Shown here: positions 14,348-22,989 of the stretch, in pieces | How the letters are laid out: every line of letters begins with the position of its first letter | Numbering within the stretch: position 1 is the stretch's first letter | NCBI GenBank assembly: GCA_902362435.1 | Contig: CABIWW010000013.1 | Span: forward strand, 73,238-96,417 | Source of the DNA: Eubacteriaceae bacterium | GTDB lineage: Bacteria; Bacillota; Clostridia; Peptostreptococcales; Anaerovoracaceae | Reading direction: 5' to 3' | Length of the DNA stretch: 23,180 nucleotides | Notes under the pieces: model-generated | Told to the model about the DNA's origin: nothing | Databases searched by the model: none | What the model saw: the letters and a program-made list of their open reading frames with translations, nothing else | Position numbers and translations under genes: made by a program

Positions 14348-15730
14348 ATGAAGGAAGAATCGAACAGTTTCCTGGAAGGATCAGTCACGTTTTCGCTGAT
14401 GAGGTTCGCTGCTCCGGTGCTTGCTGCAATGGTGCTGCAGGCTCTTTACGGCGCAGTGGATCTGTGGGCGGTAGGCAGGTTTGCGACGGCAGCGGACATC
14501 TCTGCCGTTTCGACCGGAAGCCAGACTATGCAGATAATAATCGGAGCAGTCACAGGACTGTCGATGGGAACGACGGTACTCCTCGGGCAGAGGATAGGAA
14601 GCGGCGATGACGATGGTGCAGCCGAAACTGTCGGAAACAGCATAATCGTATTCGCTGTGCTGGCGATCGTGCTGAGCATCGTGATGGTTGCGGCAGCGCC
14701 GGGGATAGCATCGCTGATGAAGGCACCGGGAGAAGCGTTTTCACAGACGACAGACTATATACGCATATGCGGTGGAGGGAGCCTCTGCATCGTGGCATAC
14801 AACCTGCTGAGCGCTGTCTTCAGAGGAATGGGAGATTCGCGGTCACCGCTGATATTCGTGACGATCGCGTGCATTGTGAATATAGCCGGTGATATCATAC
14901 TCGTGTACGGATTCGGAATGGGAGCGGCAGGCGCGGCTGTGGCTACGGTCGCGGCGCAGGCAGTAAGCATATGCATGTCCTTCATACTGATAAAGCTCAA
15001 AGGTCTGCCCTTTGCATTAAGGAAACATCATCTGCGACTGCGGAGAAAAACGACGGCGGCGGTCATCAGACTGGGGGCACCGATAGCGCTTTCAGATACG
15101 TGCAGTGAAGTGTCGTATCTGATCATAATCGGGCTGGTGAACACGCTGGGAGTGACTCCGTCCGCGGGCGTCGGCATCGCTGAAAAACTGGTGATCTTCA
15201 TATTTCTTATTCCGATGGCGTACATGCAGTCGGTTTCAGCATTCGTCGCTCAGAATATAGGCGCGGAAAAGTTCAGACGTGCGAGACGCGCTATGTGGAG
15301 CGGCATGGCCAGCGCGCTGGTGCTTGGATGCATCATGTTTTACATATCGTTTTTCCACGGGGATGCCTTGTCGTCGCTGTTCATCAGCGATGCGGAAAGC
15401 GCGGGATCGCAGGCGGTCATCGCAGCTTCTGCGGAATTCCTGAAAGCAACGTCGTTCGAATGTCTGCTGCTTTCCGCTGCGTATTGTATGACGGGGTATT
15501 TCAATGGCTGCGGTCGTACGACATTCGTGATGGCGCAGGGGCTGTGTGCGATCTTTCTCGTAAAGATCCCGTGTGCCTGGTATGCGACTGTTCAGGAAAC
15601 GCCGAGGCTTTTCAACATAGGCCTTTCTACGGCATTCGCTGCAGCCTTTACACTGCTGGCATGTCTGGTATATTATATGTATGTGAGAAAAAAAGATATG
15701 GCGCCGGAGCATGAGATCGCGGTTTCATGA
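14348..15730 (+). CDS. MATE-family multidrug/cation exporter
   Basis: 460 residues with about 12 membrane spans in two repeats, the normal size. Family signatures are present: PVLAAMVLQALYGAVDLWAVGRFA, GLSMGTTVLLGQRIGSGDDDGA and NLLSAVFRGMGDSRSPLIFV in the first half, with AIALSDTCSEVSYLIIIGLVN and AYMQSVSAFVAQNIGAEKFRRARRAM in the second. MATE proteins expel drugs or metabolites in exchange for Na+ or H+. The start is 7 bases after the MarR stop; the closest ribosome site, GGGAG in the end of the MarR gene, is about 12 bases away, so coupling is likely. Substrate unknown. Confidence 0.92.
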   Translation: MKEESNSFLEGSVTFSLMRFAAPVLAAMVLQALYGAVDLWAVGRFATAADISAVSTGSQTMQIIIGAVTGLSMGTTVLLGQRIGSGDDDGAAETVGNSIIVFAVLAIVLSIVMVAAAPGIASLMKAPGEAFSQTTDYIRICGGGSLCIVAYNLLSAVFRGMGDSRSPLIFVTIACIVNIAGDIILVYGFGMGAAGAAVATVAAQAVSICMSFILIKLKGLPFALRKHHLRLRRKTTAAVIRLGAPIALSDTCSEVSYLIIIGLVNTLGVTPSAGVGIAEKLVIFIFLIPMAYMQSVSAFVAQNIGAEKFRRARRAMWSGMASALVLGCIMFYISFFHGDALSSLFISDAESAGSQAVIAASAEFLKATSFECLLLSAAYCMTGYFNGCGRTTFVMAQGLCAIFLVKIPCAWYATVQETPRLFNIGLSTAFAAAFTLLACLVYYMYVRKKDMAPEHEIAVS

Positions 15731-15757
15731 GCGGCGGCTGCAAAGGAGAGATAAATC

Positions 15758-16351
15758 ATGACAGATTTCAGCACAGTAGAGAAAAATTTAAGAGACAGAG
15801 GATACAAGGTCTGTTCTTTCGGATCAGGCAAAGAGGCTGCGGACTATCTTGCAGCAGAGCTCAAAGGAAAGAGCGTCGGTATCGGAGGCTCGATGACGAT
15901 AAAGGAGCTGGGGCTCTATGATCGGCTTTCGGAAGGCAGTACGGTGTACTGGCACTGGGAGACGGGGCCTGAAACGAGAGCGGATGCAGCATCGGCACAG
16001 GTGTATCTGACTTCGGTGAACGGTCTTGCGGAGACGGGCGAGATCATCAATATAGACGGCGCGGGTAACCGTGTCGCTTCGACGCTTTACGGACACGAAA
16101 AGGTGTATTATATAGTAGGAAAGAACAAGCTGGCTGAGACATACGATGATGCGCTCTGGCGTGCGAGGAATATCGCGTCGCCGAAGAATGCCAGGAAGCT
16201 CGGCAGGAAAACGCCTTGCGCCATCAATGCGGACAAGTGCTATGACTGCAAAAGTCCTGACCGCATATGCAGGGGACTTGTCGTGATGTGGGAGCCGATG
16301 ATGAACATGGAGGCGGAAGTGATACTGATCGACGAGGAGCTCGGGTTCTAG
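15758..16351 (+). CDS. LUD-domain protein (lactate utilization, DUF162/LutC-like)
   Basis: 197 residues, behind AAAGGAGA. It matches the short clostridial LUD-domain family: GIGGSMTIKELGLYDRL, TSVNGLAETGEIINIDGAGNRVASTLYG, VYYIVGKNKLAETYDDALWRARNIASPKNARKL, and a cysteine-rich end, CAINADKCYDCKSPDRICRGLVV. The domain is related to LutB/LutC of the L-lactate oxidation complex, but stand-alone members like this are widespread in anaerobes and their role is unproven. The four clustered cysteines (near residues 164-180) might bind a metal. The gene follows the MATE exporter by 27 bases and precedes an aminopeptidase. Confidence 0.88.
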   Translation: MTDFSTVEKNLRDRGYKVCSFGSGKEAADYLAAELKGKSVGIGGSMTIKELGLYDRLSEGSTVYWHWETGPETRADAASAQVYLTSVNGLAETGEIINIDGAGNRVASTLYGHEKVYYIVGKNKLAETYDDALWRARNIASPKNARKLGRKTPCAINADKCYDCKSPDRICRGLVVMWEPMMNMEAEVILIDEELGF

Positions 16352-16391
16352 AGCTGACGAATAAATGAAGCCCTTTACAGGGAAATCACCA

Positions 16392-16410
16392 TGTCGATCT
16401 TTGATCGACA
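16392..16410. promoter_or_regulatory. Perfect 8-bp-arm inverted repeat upstream of the aminopeptidase
   Basis: TGTCGATC (16392-16399) and GATCGACA (16403-16410) flank TTT. It lies 24 bases before the ATG of the peptidase and just ahead of AAGGAG. It may be an operator or a short hairpin in the leader. No T-run follows. Confidence 0.5.
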
Positions 16411-16434
16411 CACTAATGAAAGGAGCGTGGTTGG

Positions 16435-18180
16435 ATGCGTTGCGAGCTTGAAGCGCTCAGAAAAAGGATGCGTGAGGCCGGGGTCGACCTCTATATAATA
16501 CCGACGACCGATTATCACGGATCGGAATATGTGAATGACTATTTCAAGTGCAGAGAATATGTCTCTGGTTTCACGGGATCGGCCGGGACGCTGGTAGTGG
16601 AACAGGATTTTGCCGGACTGTGGACGGACGGCAGATATTTCCTGCAGGCACAGCAGCAGCTCGACGGCAGCGGGATAACTCTGATGAAAATGGGAGTCGA
16701 CGGCGTGCCGGATATAATGGAATACATAGAATCGAGGACATCGCTTAAGACGATAGGCTTTGACGGAAGGATCGTGAGCCATGAGATGGGAAAGCAGATA
16801 GAAGATGTATGCTGCCATCATGTATCGATGATTTACGATCTGGATCTTGTCGGAGATATATGGAAAGAACGTCCAGGGATCGTACCGTCGCAGATATATG
16901 AGATACCGCTCAAAGTCACGGGAGAGACGACAGCTTCGAAGCTGGAGCGGCTGAGAGCTGAGATGAACGAAACCGACTGGCTGCTCGTCAGCAGGCTGGA
17001 AGACATTGCGTGGATCTACAATCTGAGAGGACGCGATGTTGAGCATACGCCGGTGTTTTACGCGTTCGCACTGATTTCGAAGAAAGAAGACATCCTTTAT
17101 GTGATGGATGATTCTTATATAAAGCGCAGCGCATCTTCGGTAGACGGGTCTGCAAAGACTGCAGTCAGGCGTTATGCAGAGGTCTTCGAAGATCTGAAGC
17201 GGCTTGCGGACTGCAGGATAATGCTGGACAAAGATTCGGTATCATATGCACTTGCCGAAAGCCTGCAGGATTCCGTGACCCGCATGTTTTGCAAAAGCCC
17301 TGCGGAAAAACTCAAGGCAGTAAAAAACGGCACGGAGATAAAAGCGACTGAGGATGCGCACATAAGGGACGGCGCTGCGATGGCGGAGTTCCTGTACTGG
17401 CTCAAAAACAGCGTGAGCACAGGACAGGTGACGGAGATCTCGCTGGCCGACCATCTGGAAAGCTGCAGGCGAAGGCGCGGAGCGTATGATCTGAGCTTTG
17501 ACACGATCGCGGGATATGAAGAACACGGCGCGATAATACATTATTCGGCTACGGAAAGCAGCAGTGCAGTGCTGAAGCCGGAAGGCTTCGTGCTGATAGA
17601 TTCAGGAGGTCAGTACGATGACGGCACGACCGATATAACGAGGACCGTTGCGCTTGGACCTGTGAGCGGCGACCGTAAAAAAGTATACACAGCGGTACTG
17701 AAAGCACATGTGGCTCTTGCGATGGCGGTTTTCGATGAAAACACTACAGGAGCAGATCTCGATATCATAGCGAGAAAGCCGCTCAGAGAGCTTGGACTTG
17801 ATTTCAATCACGGTACAGGGCACGGAGTCGGACATATGCTGAGCGTGCATGAAGGTCCGAATACGATAAGTCCGAGAGCCGCCGCTTGTCACATAGTCCC
17901 GGGAATGATAACGAGCGACGAGCCGGGAGTCTACCTCGAAGGCAGGTACGGCATAAGGACCGAAAACGAGATCCTTTGCATAAAAAAAGACGGAAAATAC
18001 GCTTTCGAGATGATAACATTCTGCCCGTACGAGAGAGACGCGATAGACGTGTCGATGCTCACAGAACCCGAGATAAAGTTCGTGGACGACTATCACAGAA
18101 AAGTATATGAAACGCTTTCGCCGCTGCTGGACGAGGACGTTTCCGGTTGGCTTGAAGAGCAGTGCAGGGGGCTTATATAA
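16435..18180 (+). CDS. Xaa-Pro aminopeptidase (M24B family)
   Basis: 581 residues, typical of the long three-domain M24B enzymes. These remove an N-terminal residue preceding proline, using two metal ions. Two creatinase-like N-terminal domains cover roughly residues 1-295: LYIIPTTDYHGSEYV and FTGSAGTLVV in the first, DWLLVSRLEDIAWIYNLRGRDV in the second. The pita-bread catalytic domain follows. Metal ligands are Asp389 (LIDSGGQY), Asp400 (TTDITRT), His463 (GTGHGVGH), Glu496 (SDEPGVY) and Glu510 (RTENE); all five are present. A C-terminal extension (about 540-581) is usual for this subfamily. The ATG has AAGGAG about 10 bases upstream. There is no signal peptide, so it acts on imported or internal peptides in the cytoplasm. 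Confidence 0.93.
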   Translation: MRCELEALRKRMREAGVDLYIIPTTDYHGSEYVNDYFKCREYVSGFTGSAGTLVVEQDFAGLWTDGRYFLQAQQQLDGSGITLMKMGVDGVPDIMEYIESRTSLKTIGFDGRIVSHEMGKQIEDVCCHHVSMIYDLDLVGDIWKERPGIVPSQIYEIPLKVTGETTASKLERLRAEMNETDWLLVSRLEDIAWIYNLRGRDVEHTPVFYAFALISKKEDILYVMDDSYIKRSASSVDGSAKTAVRRYAEVFEDLKRLADCRIMLDKDSVSYALAESLQDSVTRMFCKSPAEKLKAVKNGTEIKATEDAHIRDGAAMAEFLYWLKNSVSTGQVTEISLADHLESCRRRRGAYDLSFDTIAGYEEHGAIIHYSATESSSAVLKPEGFVLIDSGGQYDDGTTDITRTVALGPVSGDRKKVYTAVLKAHVALAMAVFDENTTGADLDIIARKPLRELGLDFNHGTGHGVGHMLSVHEGPNTISPRAAACHIVPGMITSDEPGVYLEGRYGIRTENEILCIKKDGKYAFEMITFCPYERDAIDVSMLTEPEIKFVDDYHRKVYETLSPLLDEDVSGWLEEQCRGLI

Positions 18181-18232
18181 AAATAGAGCAGAGGGGAAAA
18201 ACTGATAAACAGCGTGGATCGCGCAGGAGGAT

Positions 18233-19036
18233 ATGATGAAACAGTTTCTGGATTTTACTGACAGAGTCTGCCTGGTGACAGGTGCAGGCAGTGAAAACGG
18301 CATAGGCTTTCAGACGGCGAGGATACTCGGTGATCTGGGAGGAAAGGTGATCATCGTTTCGACGACGGACAGGATACTGAAGCGTGCTGAAGAGCTCAGA
18401 GCCGGCGGTGCTGATGCGAAGGGCATGATCGCAGATCTGATGGACAGAGAGGCAGTGCAGCGTCTCACAAAAGACATCATGGATGAATACGGCCGTATCG
18501 ACGTGCTGGTGAACAATGCGGGAATGGTGCAGACCGGAGTTTCTGAGGATGAGTTCGATACTTTTGAAGAAATGTCGTATGAAAGCTGGGATCACGATAT
18601 AGCGAGGAATCTCGACATCCCGTTCAATGTGACTAAGGAAGTCCTGGGGCCTATGAAAAAGTCGGGTTACGGCAGGATCGTCAACACTTCATCGGTCACG
18701 GGTCCGGTAGTGAGCAATCCGGGCGAGGCATCGTATTCGGCTGCAAAAGCTGCGATCATCGGCATGAGTAAGGCGATCGCGATCGAGGCCGGAGCGTACA
18801 ATGTGACGATAAATAATGTGCTCCCGGGATGGATACAGACTGCATCCCAGACGGAAGGCGAGTATCAGGGCGGATTCAATACGCCGATGAAGCGAAGCGG
18901 CACAGCGGAGGAAGTCGCCAATATGATAGTTTTCCTGTGTTCTGACAAGGCATCGTATATCACGGGACAGGAGTTTATCGTGGACGGCGGCAATACGATC
19001 CAGGAGTATAAAGGTGCACCGGAATTCTATTATTAA
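18233..19036 (+). CDS. Short-chain dehydrogenase/reductase (SDR)
   Basis: 267 residues, ATG right after AGGAGG (a second ATG follows immediately). The Rossmann glycine motif is TGAGSENGIG (residues 16-25), with NNAG at 94-97. The catalytic tetrad Asn126-Ser154-Tyr168-Lys172 is complete, and PGW and DGG motifs occupy their usual places. It is a classical SDR oxidising or reducing an alcohol/ketone pair with NAD(P). The insertion SEN in the glycine motif resembles some SDRs of the FabI/FabG-like border but the YxxxK spacing is classical. It lies 52 bases after the peptidase and before an IclR regulator, which may control it. Substrate unknown. Confidence 0.9.
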   Translation: MMKQFLDFTDRVCLVTGAGSENGIGFQTARILGDLGGKVIIVSTTDRILKRAEELRAGGADAKGMIADLMDREAVQRLTKDIMDEYGRIDVLVNNAGMVQTGVSEDEFDTFEEMSYESWDHDIARNLDIPFNVTKEVLGPMKKSGYGRIVNTSSVTGPVVSNPGEASYSAAKAAIIGMSKAIAIEAGAYNVTINNVLPGWIQTASQTEGEYQGGFNTPMKRSGTAEEVANMIVFLCSDKASYITGQEFIVDGGNTIQEYKGAPEFYY

Positions 19037-19098
19037 GAGATTCTGATTTTTACAAACCACAAATAATTTAGAAAAAAGATGCGGCGGCAAGCTGATGA

Positions 19099-19107
19099 TG
19101 GTATACT
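19099..19107 (+). promoter_or_regulatory. Extended -10 promoter candidate for the iclR-type gene
   Basis: TGGTATACT is a TGN-TATACT extended -10. I see no good -35. Transcription would start near 19114, giving a very short leader ahead of AGGAGG (19116-19121). Confidence 0.4.
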
Positions 19108-19129
19108 GTTGTCACAGGAGGCAATGAGG

Positions 19130-19894
19130 ATGACTGATGAAAAGGGAGTGCAGTCGATAGAACGTGCACTGGATATAATAGAATCTGTCGCAGAAGAACA
19201 GGACGGCAAACATCTGACGGCTATCGCAGAGGAGACGGGGCTGCACAAGAGCACCGCTCACAGGATCATCATGACGCTGGTCGGCCGGGGCTATCTTACA
19301 AAAACGGTCTCAGGCAATTACCGCCTGGGATTCAAGCTCATAGAGGAGGCAAGCTGTTATATAAATCATCTTGAGCTGCAGACCGAGGCGAGACCGTATA
19401 TAGCTGAGATCAGCGCACACCTGGGAATGTCTGCATATCTCGGCATGCTTGAAGGCGACAAAGTCATTTACATAGAAAAAATGCACAAAGCGACACCGGA
19501 GAAGCTTTATCGCCAGATAGGCGCCGGCGTGCCTGCATATTGTTCATCTCTCGGAAAATGCATACTTTCGGGCTATTCGAAAGCACAGCTTGAAGAGATA
19601 ATGGCAGACTGCAGCTTTATGAAATTCACCGAAAAGACTATAGATAATATGGATGCGCTCCACAGAGAACTCAATAAAGTCAGATCGCAGGGATGGGCTA
19701 TCGATGATGAGGAATATGAAAAAGGGCACAGGTGCATAGGTGTGCCTGTTTACGACTATAGGGGCGAGATCGTGGCCGCGGTGAGCGTCAGCGGTGAAAA
19801 GCATGTGCTTACAGATGAGCGAATGCCGGAAATCGCGGAGTATCTTATGGAAAAAGCCGGGCAGCTGTCCAGGGACATGGGGTATACTGGCTGA
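19130..19894 (+). CDS. IclR-family transcriptional regulator
   Basis: 254 residues from ATG 19130, which has AGGAGG at 8 bases; in-frame ATGs at 19079 and 19124 are badly placed for it. The N-terminal winged HTH reads SIERALDIIESVAEE, HLTAIAEETGLHKSTAHRIIMTLVGRGYLTKT, NYRLGFKLIEE. The effector domain follows with YIEKMHKATPEKLYRQIGAGVPAYCSSLGKCILSG and EKGHRCIGVPVYDYRGEIVAAVSVSG, all standard. Members sense small organic acids and control degradation genes, often including themselves. The nearest candidate target is the SDR gene immediately upstream. Confidence 0.92.
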   Translation: MTDEKGVQSIERALDIIESVAEEQDGKHLTAIAEETGLHKSTAHRIIMTLVGRGYLTKTVSGNYRLGFKLIEEASCYINHLELQTEARPYIAEISAHLGMSAYLGMLEGDKVIYIEKMHKATPEKLYRQIGAGVPAYCSSLGKCILSGYSKAQLEEIMADCSFMKFTEKTIDNMDALHRELNKVRSQGWAIDDEEYEKGHRCIGVPVYDYRGEIVAAVSVSGEKHVLTDERMPEIAEYLMEKAGQLSRDMGYTG

Positions 19895-19966
19895 TAGCTG
19901 CGCGAAAAGCATCGGAAACTGCAGGTCCATGATGATGCAGAATATAAATGATATGTATGATAAAAA

Positions 19967-20011
19967 CGGGATATCGTTTGACAGTGATCGTCATATGATA
20001 TCCCGCTTTTT
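19967..20011 (+). terminator. Rho-independent terminator after the iclR-type gene
   Basis: CGGGATATC (19967-19975) pairs with GATATCCCG (19997-20005), with an inner TGAC/GTCA pair in the loop. CTTTTT follows. It lies about 70 bases after the stop codon. Confidence 0.75.
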
Positions 20012-20039
20012 ATGCCGGAGCGCTCTGCAAAAAAGAGAG

Positions 20040-20086
20040 AACTGCAAAAAAGAAAGAAGCCCGGAGCTTTGAAAAGCACCGGGCTT
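20040..20086 (-). terminator. Rho-independent terminator of the aldehyde dehydrogenase gene
   Basis: AAGCCCGG (20057-20064) pairs with CCGGGCTT (20079-20086), with an inner GCTTT/AAAGC helix. On the minus strand the stem is followed by TCTTTCTTTTTT, so it ends leftward transcription of the dehydrogenase. It may also work weakly in the other direction. Confidence 0.85.
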
Positions 20087-20120
20087 CATGAGAAGAAAGT
20101 CGCATATCAGTCTCACAGGA

Positions 20121-21554
20121 CTAATCTACGATATTTTTGAGAGTAATGTTTTTAACTCTGGTCATTTCATTGAATGTGGACATAACGCCCTCTGTTCCTA
20201 TGCCGCTCTGTTTCCAGCCGCCGAACGGCATTTCGAATGATCTGAAGAAGCTTGCGCCGTTGATAACGACTCCGCCGGATTCCATAGCTTTTGCAACTTT
20301 GAATGCACGCTTCTGGTCAGCTGAGAATACGCAGCTCGACAGTCCGAACTTGGAGTTGTTTGCGATCTCGATAGCCTCTTCATCAGTATCGAATCCGATG
20401 ATAGGAACTACAGGTCCGAATATTTCCATATCCTTGGCAACATCGGCTGTCTTAGGAACATCCACGATAACGGTCGGATCATAGAAAGCGCCGTTTCTCT
20501 TGCCGCCGAGGATGATTCTGCCGCCCTGCTCAACAGTAAGGTTGACTTCTTTTTCAACTTTGACAGCGGCCTTTTCACTGATGAGGCATGCGATCTGAGT
20601 ATCCTCTTCCTTAGGATCGCCGTATTTCAGCTGCTTGATCCTTGCAACTGCCTTTTCTGCGAATTCATCCTTGAGTGAATTGTGGATCAGGAAACGCTTG
20701 CTTGCACAGCATACCTGTCCTGTATTATACATCCTGCCCCAGATCATTTCCTCTACAGCGAGGTCGACGTCGCCGTCTTCAAGCACGATGAACGCATCGT
20801 TTCCGCCGAGTTCGAGGGCCGTGTGAGTCAGGTTCTTTGCAGCAGTCTCTGCTGTCTGGATACCTACTTCGGTGCTTCCTGTCAGCGTTACGAGGTGTAC
20901 TCGTGGATCGGCAACTGCAGTGCTCTTGACTGCTCCGGGAGCTGTCAGGCACTGGATAGCGCCATCTGGAACACCTGCTTCGACGAGCATTTCGGTCAGT
21001 CTCATAAGTGTGAGAGGGTTGTCGGATGACGGCAGAACGATGGCGGCATTACCCATCATCAGTGCCGGTGCGACTTTCTGATCGTAAAGGTCACATGGGA
21101 AGTTGAACGGTATGATGCATGCGACTACGCCAAGAGGTTCTCTCGTTACGAGCTGCATGTGCTTGTCCTGACCGGGTTCAGTTCCCGGCGGGATGATCGA
21201 GCCGTAAAAGTGTTTAGCGTGTTCGATGAAGCCTGAGAAACCGATTTTGATGTTACCGATCTCTGCGCGGGCTTCATTGATAGGTTTGCCGTTTTCTGCG
21301 CAGAGTGTCTGAGCCAGTGATTCTTTATTTGCATCTACGATGTCGAGGAATCTGTAAAGGACTTCAGCTCTCTGCGAGATAGGGACCTTTTCCCATTCCT
21401 TCTGTCCTGCGACTGCAGCTGTGATAGCATTTTCAACGTCTTCGGCGGTTGCTTTAGGAACGCTTTCGATCACTTCGCCGGTAGCAGGTGCGATGACATC
21501 GAAAGTAGCGCCGCTTACACTGTCCACTTTTTTACCATTTATTATCATTTTCAT
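20121..21554 (-). CDS. NAD(P)-dependent aldehyde dehydrogenase (ALDH superfamily)
   Basis: 477 residues, ATG behind AAAGGAG at about 9 bases. It oxidises an aldehyde to the acid through a thiohemiacetal. Catalytic residues are Cys282 (NTGQVCCASKR), Glu248 (LELGG) and Asn151 (IPFNFP). The cofactor Glu in MEIFGPV is present, as are GSTEVG and the PFGGWKQSGIG C-terminal motif. The usual lysine of the VLKPS motif, which holds the adenosine ribose, is leucine (AIVLPSSD, near residue 174). General architecture is like succinate-semialdehyde and related dehydrogenases, but the substrate cannot be fixed. It is downstream of a FIST-domain gene with a 97-base gap containing two hairpins. It ends in a strong terminator. 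Confidence 0.93.
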   Translation of the reverse strand: MKMIINGKKVDSVSGATFDVIAPATGEVIESVPKATAEDVENAITAAVAGQKEWEKVPISQRAEVLYRFLDIVDANKESLAQTLCAENGKPINEARAEIGNIKIGFSGFIEHAKHFYGSIIPPGTEPGQDKHMQLVTREPLGVVACIIPFNFPCDLYDQKVAPALMMGNAAIVLPSSDNPLTLMRLTEMLVEAGVPDGAIQCLTAPGAVKSTAVADPRVHLVTLTGSTEVGIQTAETAAKNLTHTALELGGNDAFIVLEDGDVDLAVEEMIWGRMYNTGQVCCASKRFLIHNSLKDEFAEKAVARIKQLKYGDPKEEDTQIACLISEKAAVKVEKEVNLTVEQGGRIILGGKRNGAFYDPTVIVDVPKTADVAKDMEIFGPVVPIIGFDTDEEAIEIANNSKFGLSSCVFSADQKRAFKVAKAMESGGVVINGASFFRSFEMPFGGWKQSGIGTEGVMSTFNEMTRVKNITLKNIVD

Positions 21555-21578
21555 AGCAATTGACTCCTTTCATTGATT

Positions 21579-21653
21579 TGTCGGTCGTAGGCCGACATCA
21601 GGTTATCCTTGATAAAGGGTTTCATATATCTGCCGGCACGGGGCCGACATCAG
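21579..21653 (-). repeat. Duplicated 23-base hairpin element between the FIST and ALDH genes
   Basis: Positions 21579-21601 and 21631-21653 are related repeats. Both end in GGCCGACATCAG and both fold as a 6-bp stem with a 7-base loop: TGTCGG/CCGACA in one, TGCCGG/CCGACA (one mismatch) in the other. They are 52 bases apart, directly after the FIST stop codon. They could be RNA processing or stability signals setting different amounts of the two proteins. Confidence 0.6.
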
Positions 21654-21655
21654 AT

Positions 21656-22822
21656 CTATTTACCGAATGCTGTGAAGGATAACATCAGTCCTCCGCATGT
21701 GTTGTTGCCGTCGTCCTCGTATCCGTATTCGCCGAAGGTGAATTCCATGATGAACGGGATGTCGCCGACATGGGCCTTTACCTGATCGTAAACTTCATTG
21801 ATCCTTGCGTCGATACCGGCTCTTCTGCCACCGCAGTGTACCAGGTGGAGCGCTACGATAGGACCGTCGATCTTTGCCTTCAGCTCTTCCAGCGTCTTGC
21901 CTACGGATTCGATCAGTTCATCTACAGTTGCTTCCATAAGCACTACGGCAGTACCTGTTGCCAGATTGTTGCCGATAGCCATCGAGCCGTCATCGTTGCC
22001 GTTCATCGGATGTCTGATAGCTGCCAGATCGCCGAGTCTGTCTTTTACTGCGAGCGGATGACATATAGCATATGAAAGGAGATTGCCTCCTGCCACATCT
22101 TCAGCGCTTGCGCCTGTCCATTCACGATACTGCTCAAGTGCAGGCTTGCCGTTTATCTCTGCGAGTGTTCTGTCTCCCTCGATCTTAGTGATGACGCCTG
22201 CTTTATCTGTCTCGTTGTATGCTCCTGTGAATTTATTTGCAAAAGGTTTGTCAGTGTAGAAGAATGCTACGCTTACGCCGTCTGCTGTTACCATTTCATC
22301 TGTGTAGAGAAGCCATTCGCCTGTGATCGTGTTATCGGCAGCAGTTCCTCCGAAGAATGGCACTCTGCCGATGACTTCGGTTATACCTTTCAGATAATAC
22401 TCTTCTTCACCTGACGGAGCTGACATATAGAAATATGCAGGAGCTTCGTCTTTGCCGGCTGCCTTCATTGCCTTTTCGGCAACCTTGTGACCGGTTTCTC
22501 TTGCAGTGCCTTCCTTAGGCATCCCGGCAACACCTACTGTGAGATCTGCATCTGACAGTGCCATGATCCCTGCGAATCCATCTTCACCTGTGATGTATCC
22601 TTCAGGAGTTACGACTCCCGTGAATGAAGTGTTGCCTATGAGAGGAACTCCCGGAAGTTCTTCCTTGACTGCATCGAGCAGTTTTTTCTGGTCATACTGT
22701 ACACCGCTGTATACGAATGCCATTTTCATATCAGAAAGATTTTCTTTTACCTGTGCTGCCATTTCCTTGCCTGCTGCAGCTGCATCGGGGTTGATACTGT
22801 TTCCTGTTCTTACCTGTAACAT
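21656..22822 (-). CDS. FIST N / FIST C domain protein
   Basis: 388 residues behind GGAGGAAG. FIST domains are proposed small-ligand sensors, usually fused to signalling modules. This one stands alone, with no kinase, methyl-acceptor or DNA-binding part. The N-terminal FIST half contains MAFVYSGVQYDQKKLLDAVKEELPGVPLIGNTSFTGVVTPEGY and FFGGTAADNTITGEWLLYTDE. The FIST_C half contains NGKPALEQYREWTG and ends with EFTFGEYGYEDDGNNTCGGLMLSFTAF. There is no signal peptide, so it is cytoplasmic. It has its own promoter and is followed by the aldehyde dehydrogenase, so a sensing or chaperoning role for an aldehyde or amino-acid-like ligand is possible but unproven. Confidence 0.88.
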   Translation of the reverse strand: MLQVRTGNSINPDAAAAGKEMAAQVKENLSDMKMAFVYSGVQYDQKKLLDAVKEELPGVPLIGNTSFTGVVTPEGYITGEDGFAGIMALSDADLTVGVAGMPKEGTARETGHKVAEKAMKAAGKDEAPAYFYMSAPSGEEEYYLKGITEVIGRVPFFGGTAADNTITGEWLLYTDEMVTADGVSVAFFYTDKPFANKFTGAYNETDKAGVITKIEGDRTLAEINGKPALEQYREWTGASAEDVAGGNLLSYAICHPLAVKDRLGDLAAIRHPMNGNDDGSMAIGNNLATGTAVVLMEATVDELIESVGKTLEELKAKIDGPIVALHLVHCGGRRAGIDARINEVYDQVKAHVGDIPFIMEFTFGEYGYEDDGNNTCGGLMLSFTAFGK

Positions 22823-22897
22823 GTTCTCTTCCTCCTCATTATTATTTTTGATCTTGTGGGTTTGATTATCTGTTTTTGTACTTTCCTGTTGTCTGAG

Positions 22898-22929
22898 ATT
22901 ATAATAATTCTGAATAATATATTAGTCAA
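22898..22929 (-). promoter_or_regulatory. Sigma-A type promoter of the FIST-ALDH genes
   Basis: On the minus strand TTGACT (22929-22924) is followed after 17 bases by TATTAT (22906-22901), or after 20 by TATAAT (22903-22898). The AT-rich spacer is typical. The leader would be about 70-75 bases. No other gene lies between here and the right-hand terminator. Confidence 0.65.
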
Positions 22930-22989
22930 CGGTACCGGTTCTGCTCTCTGAAACAGCAGTTCCACGATGCGGAATAATAGGCTGTAATA

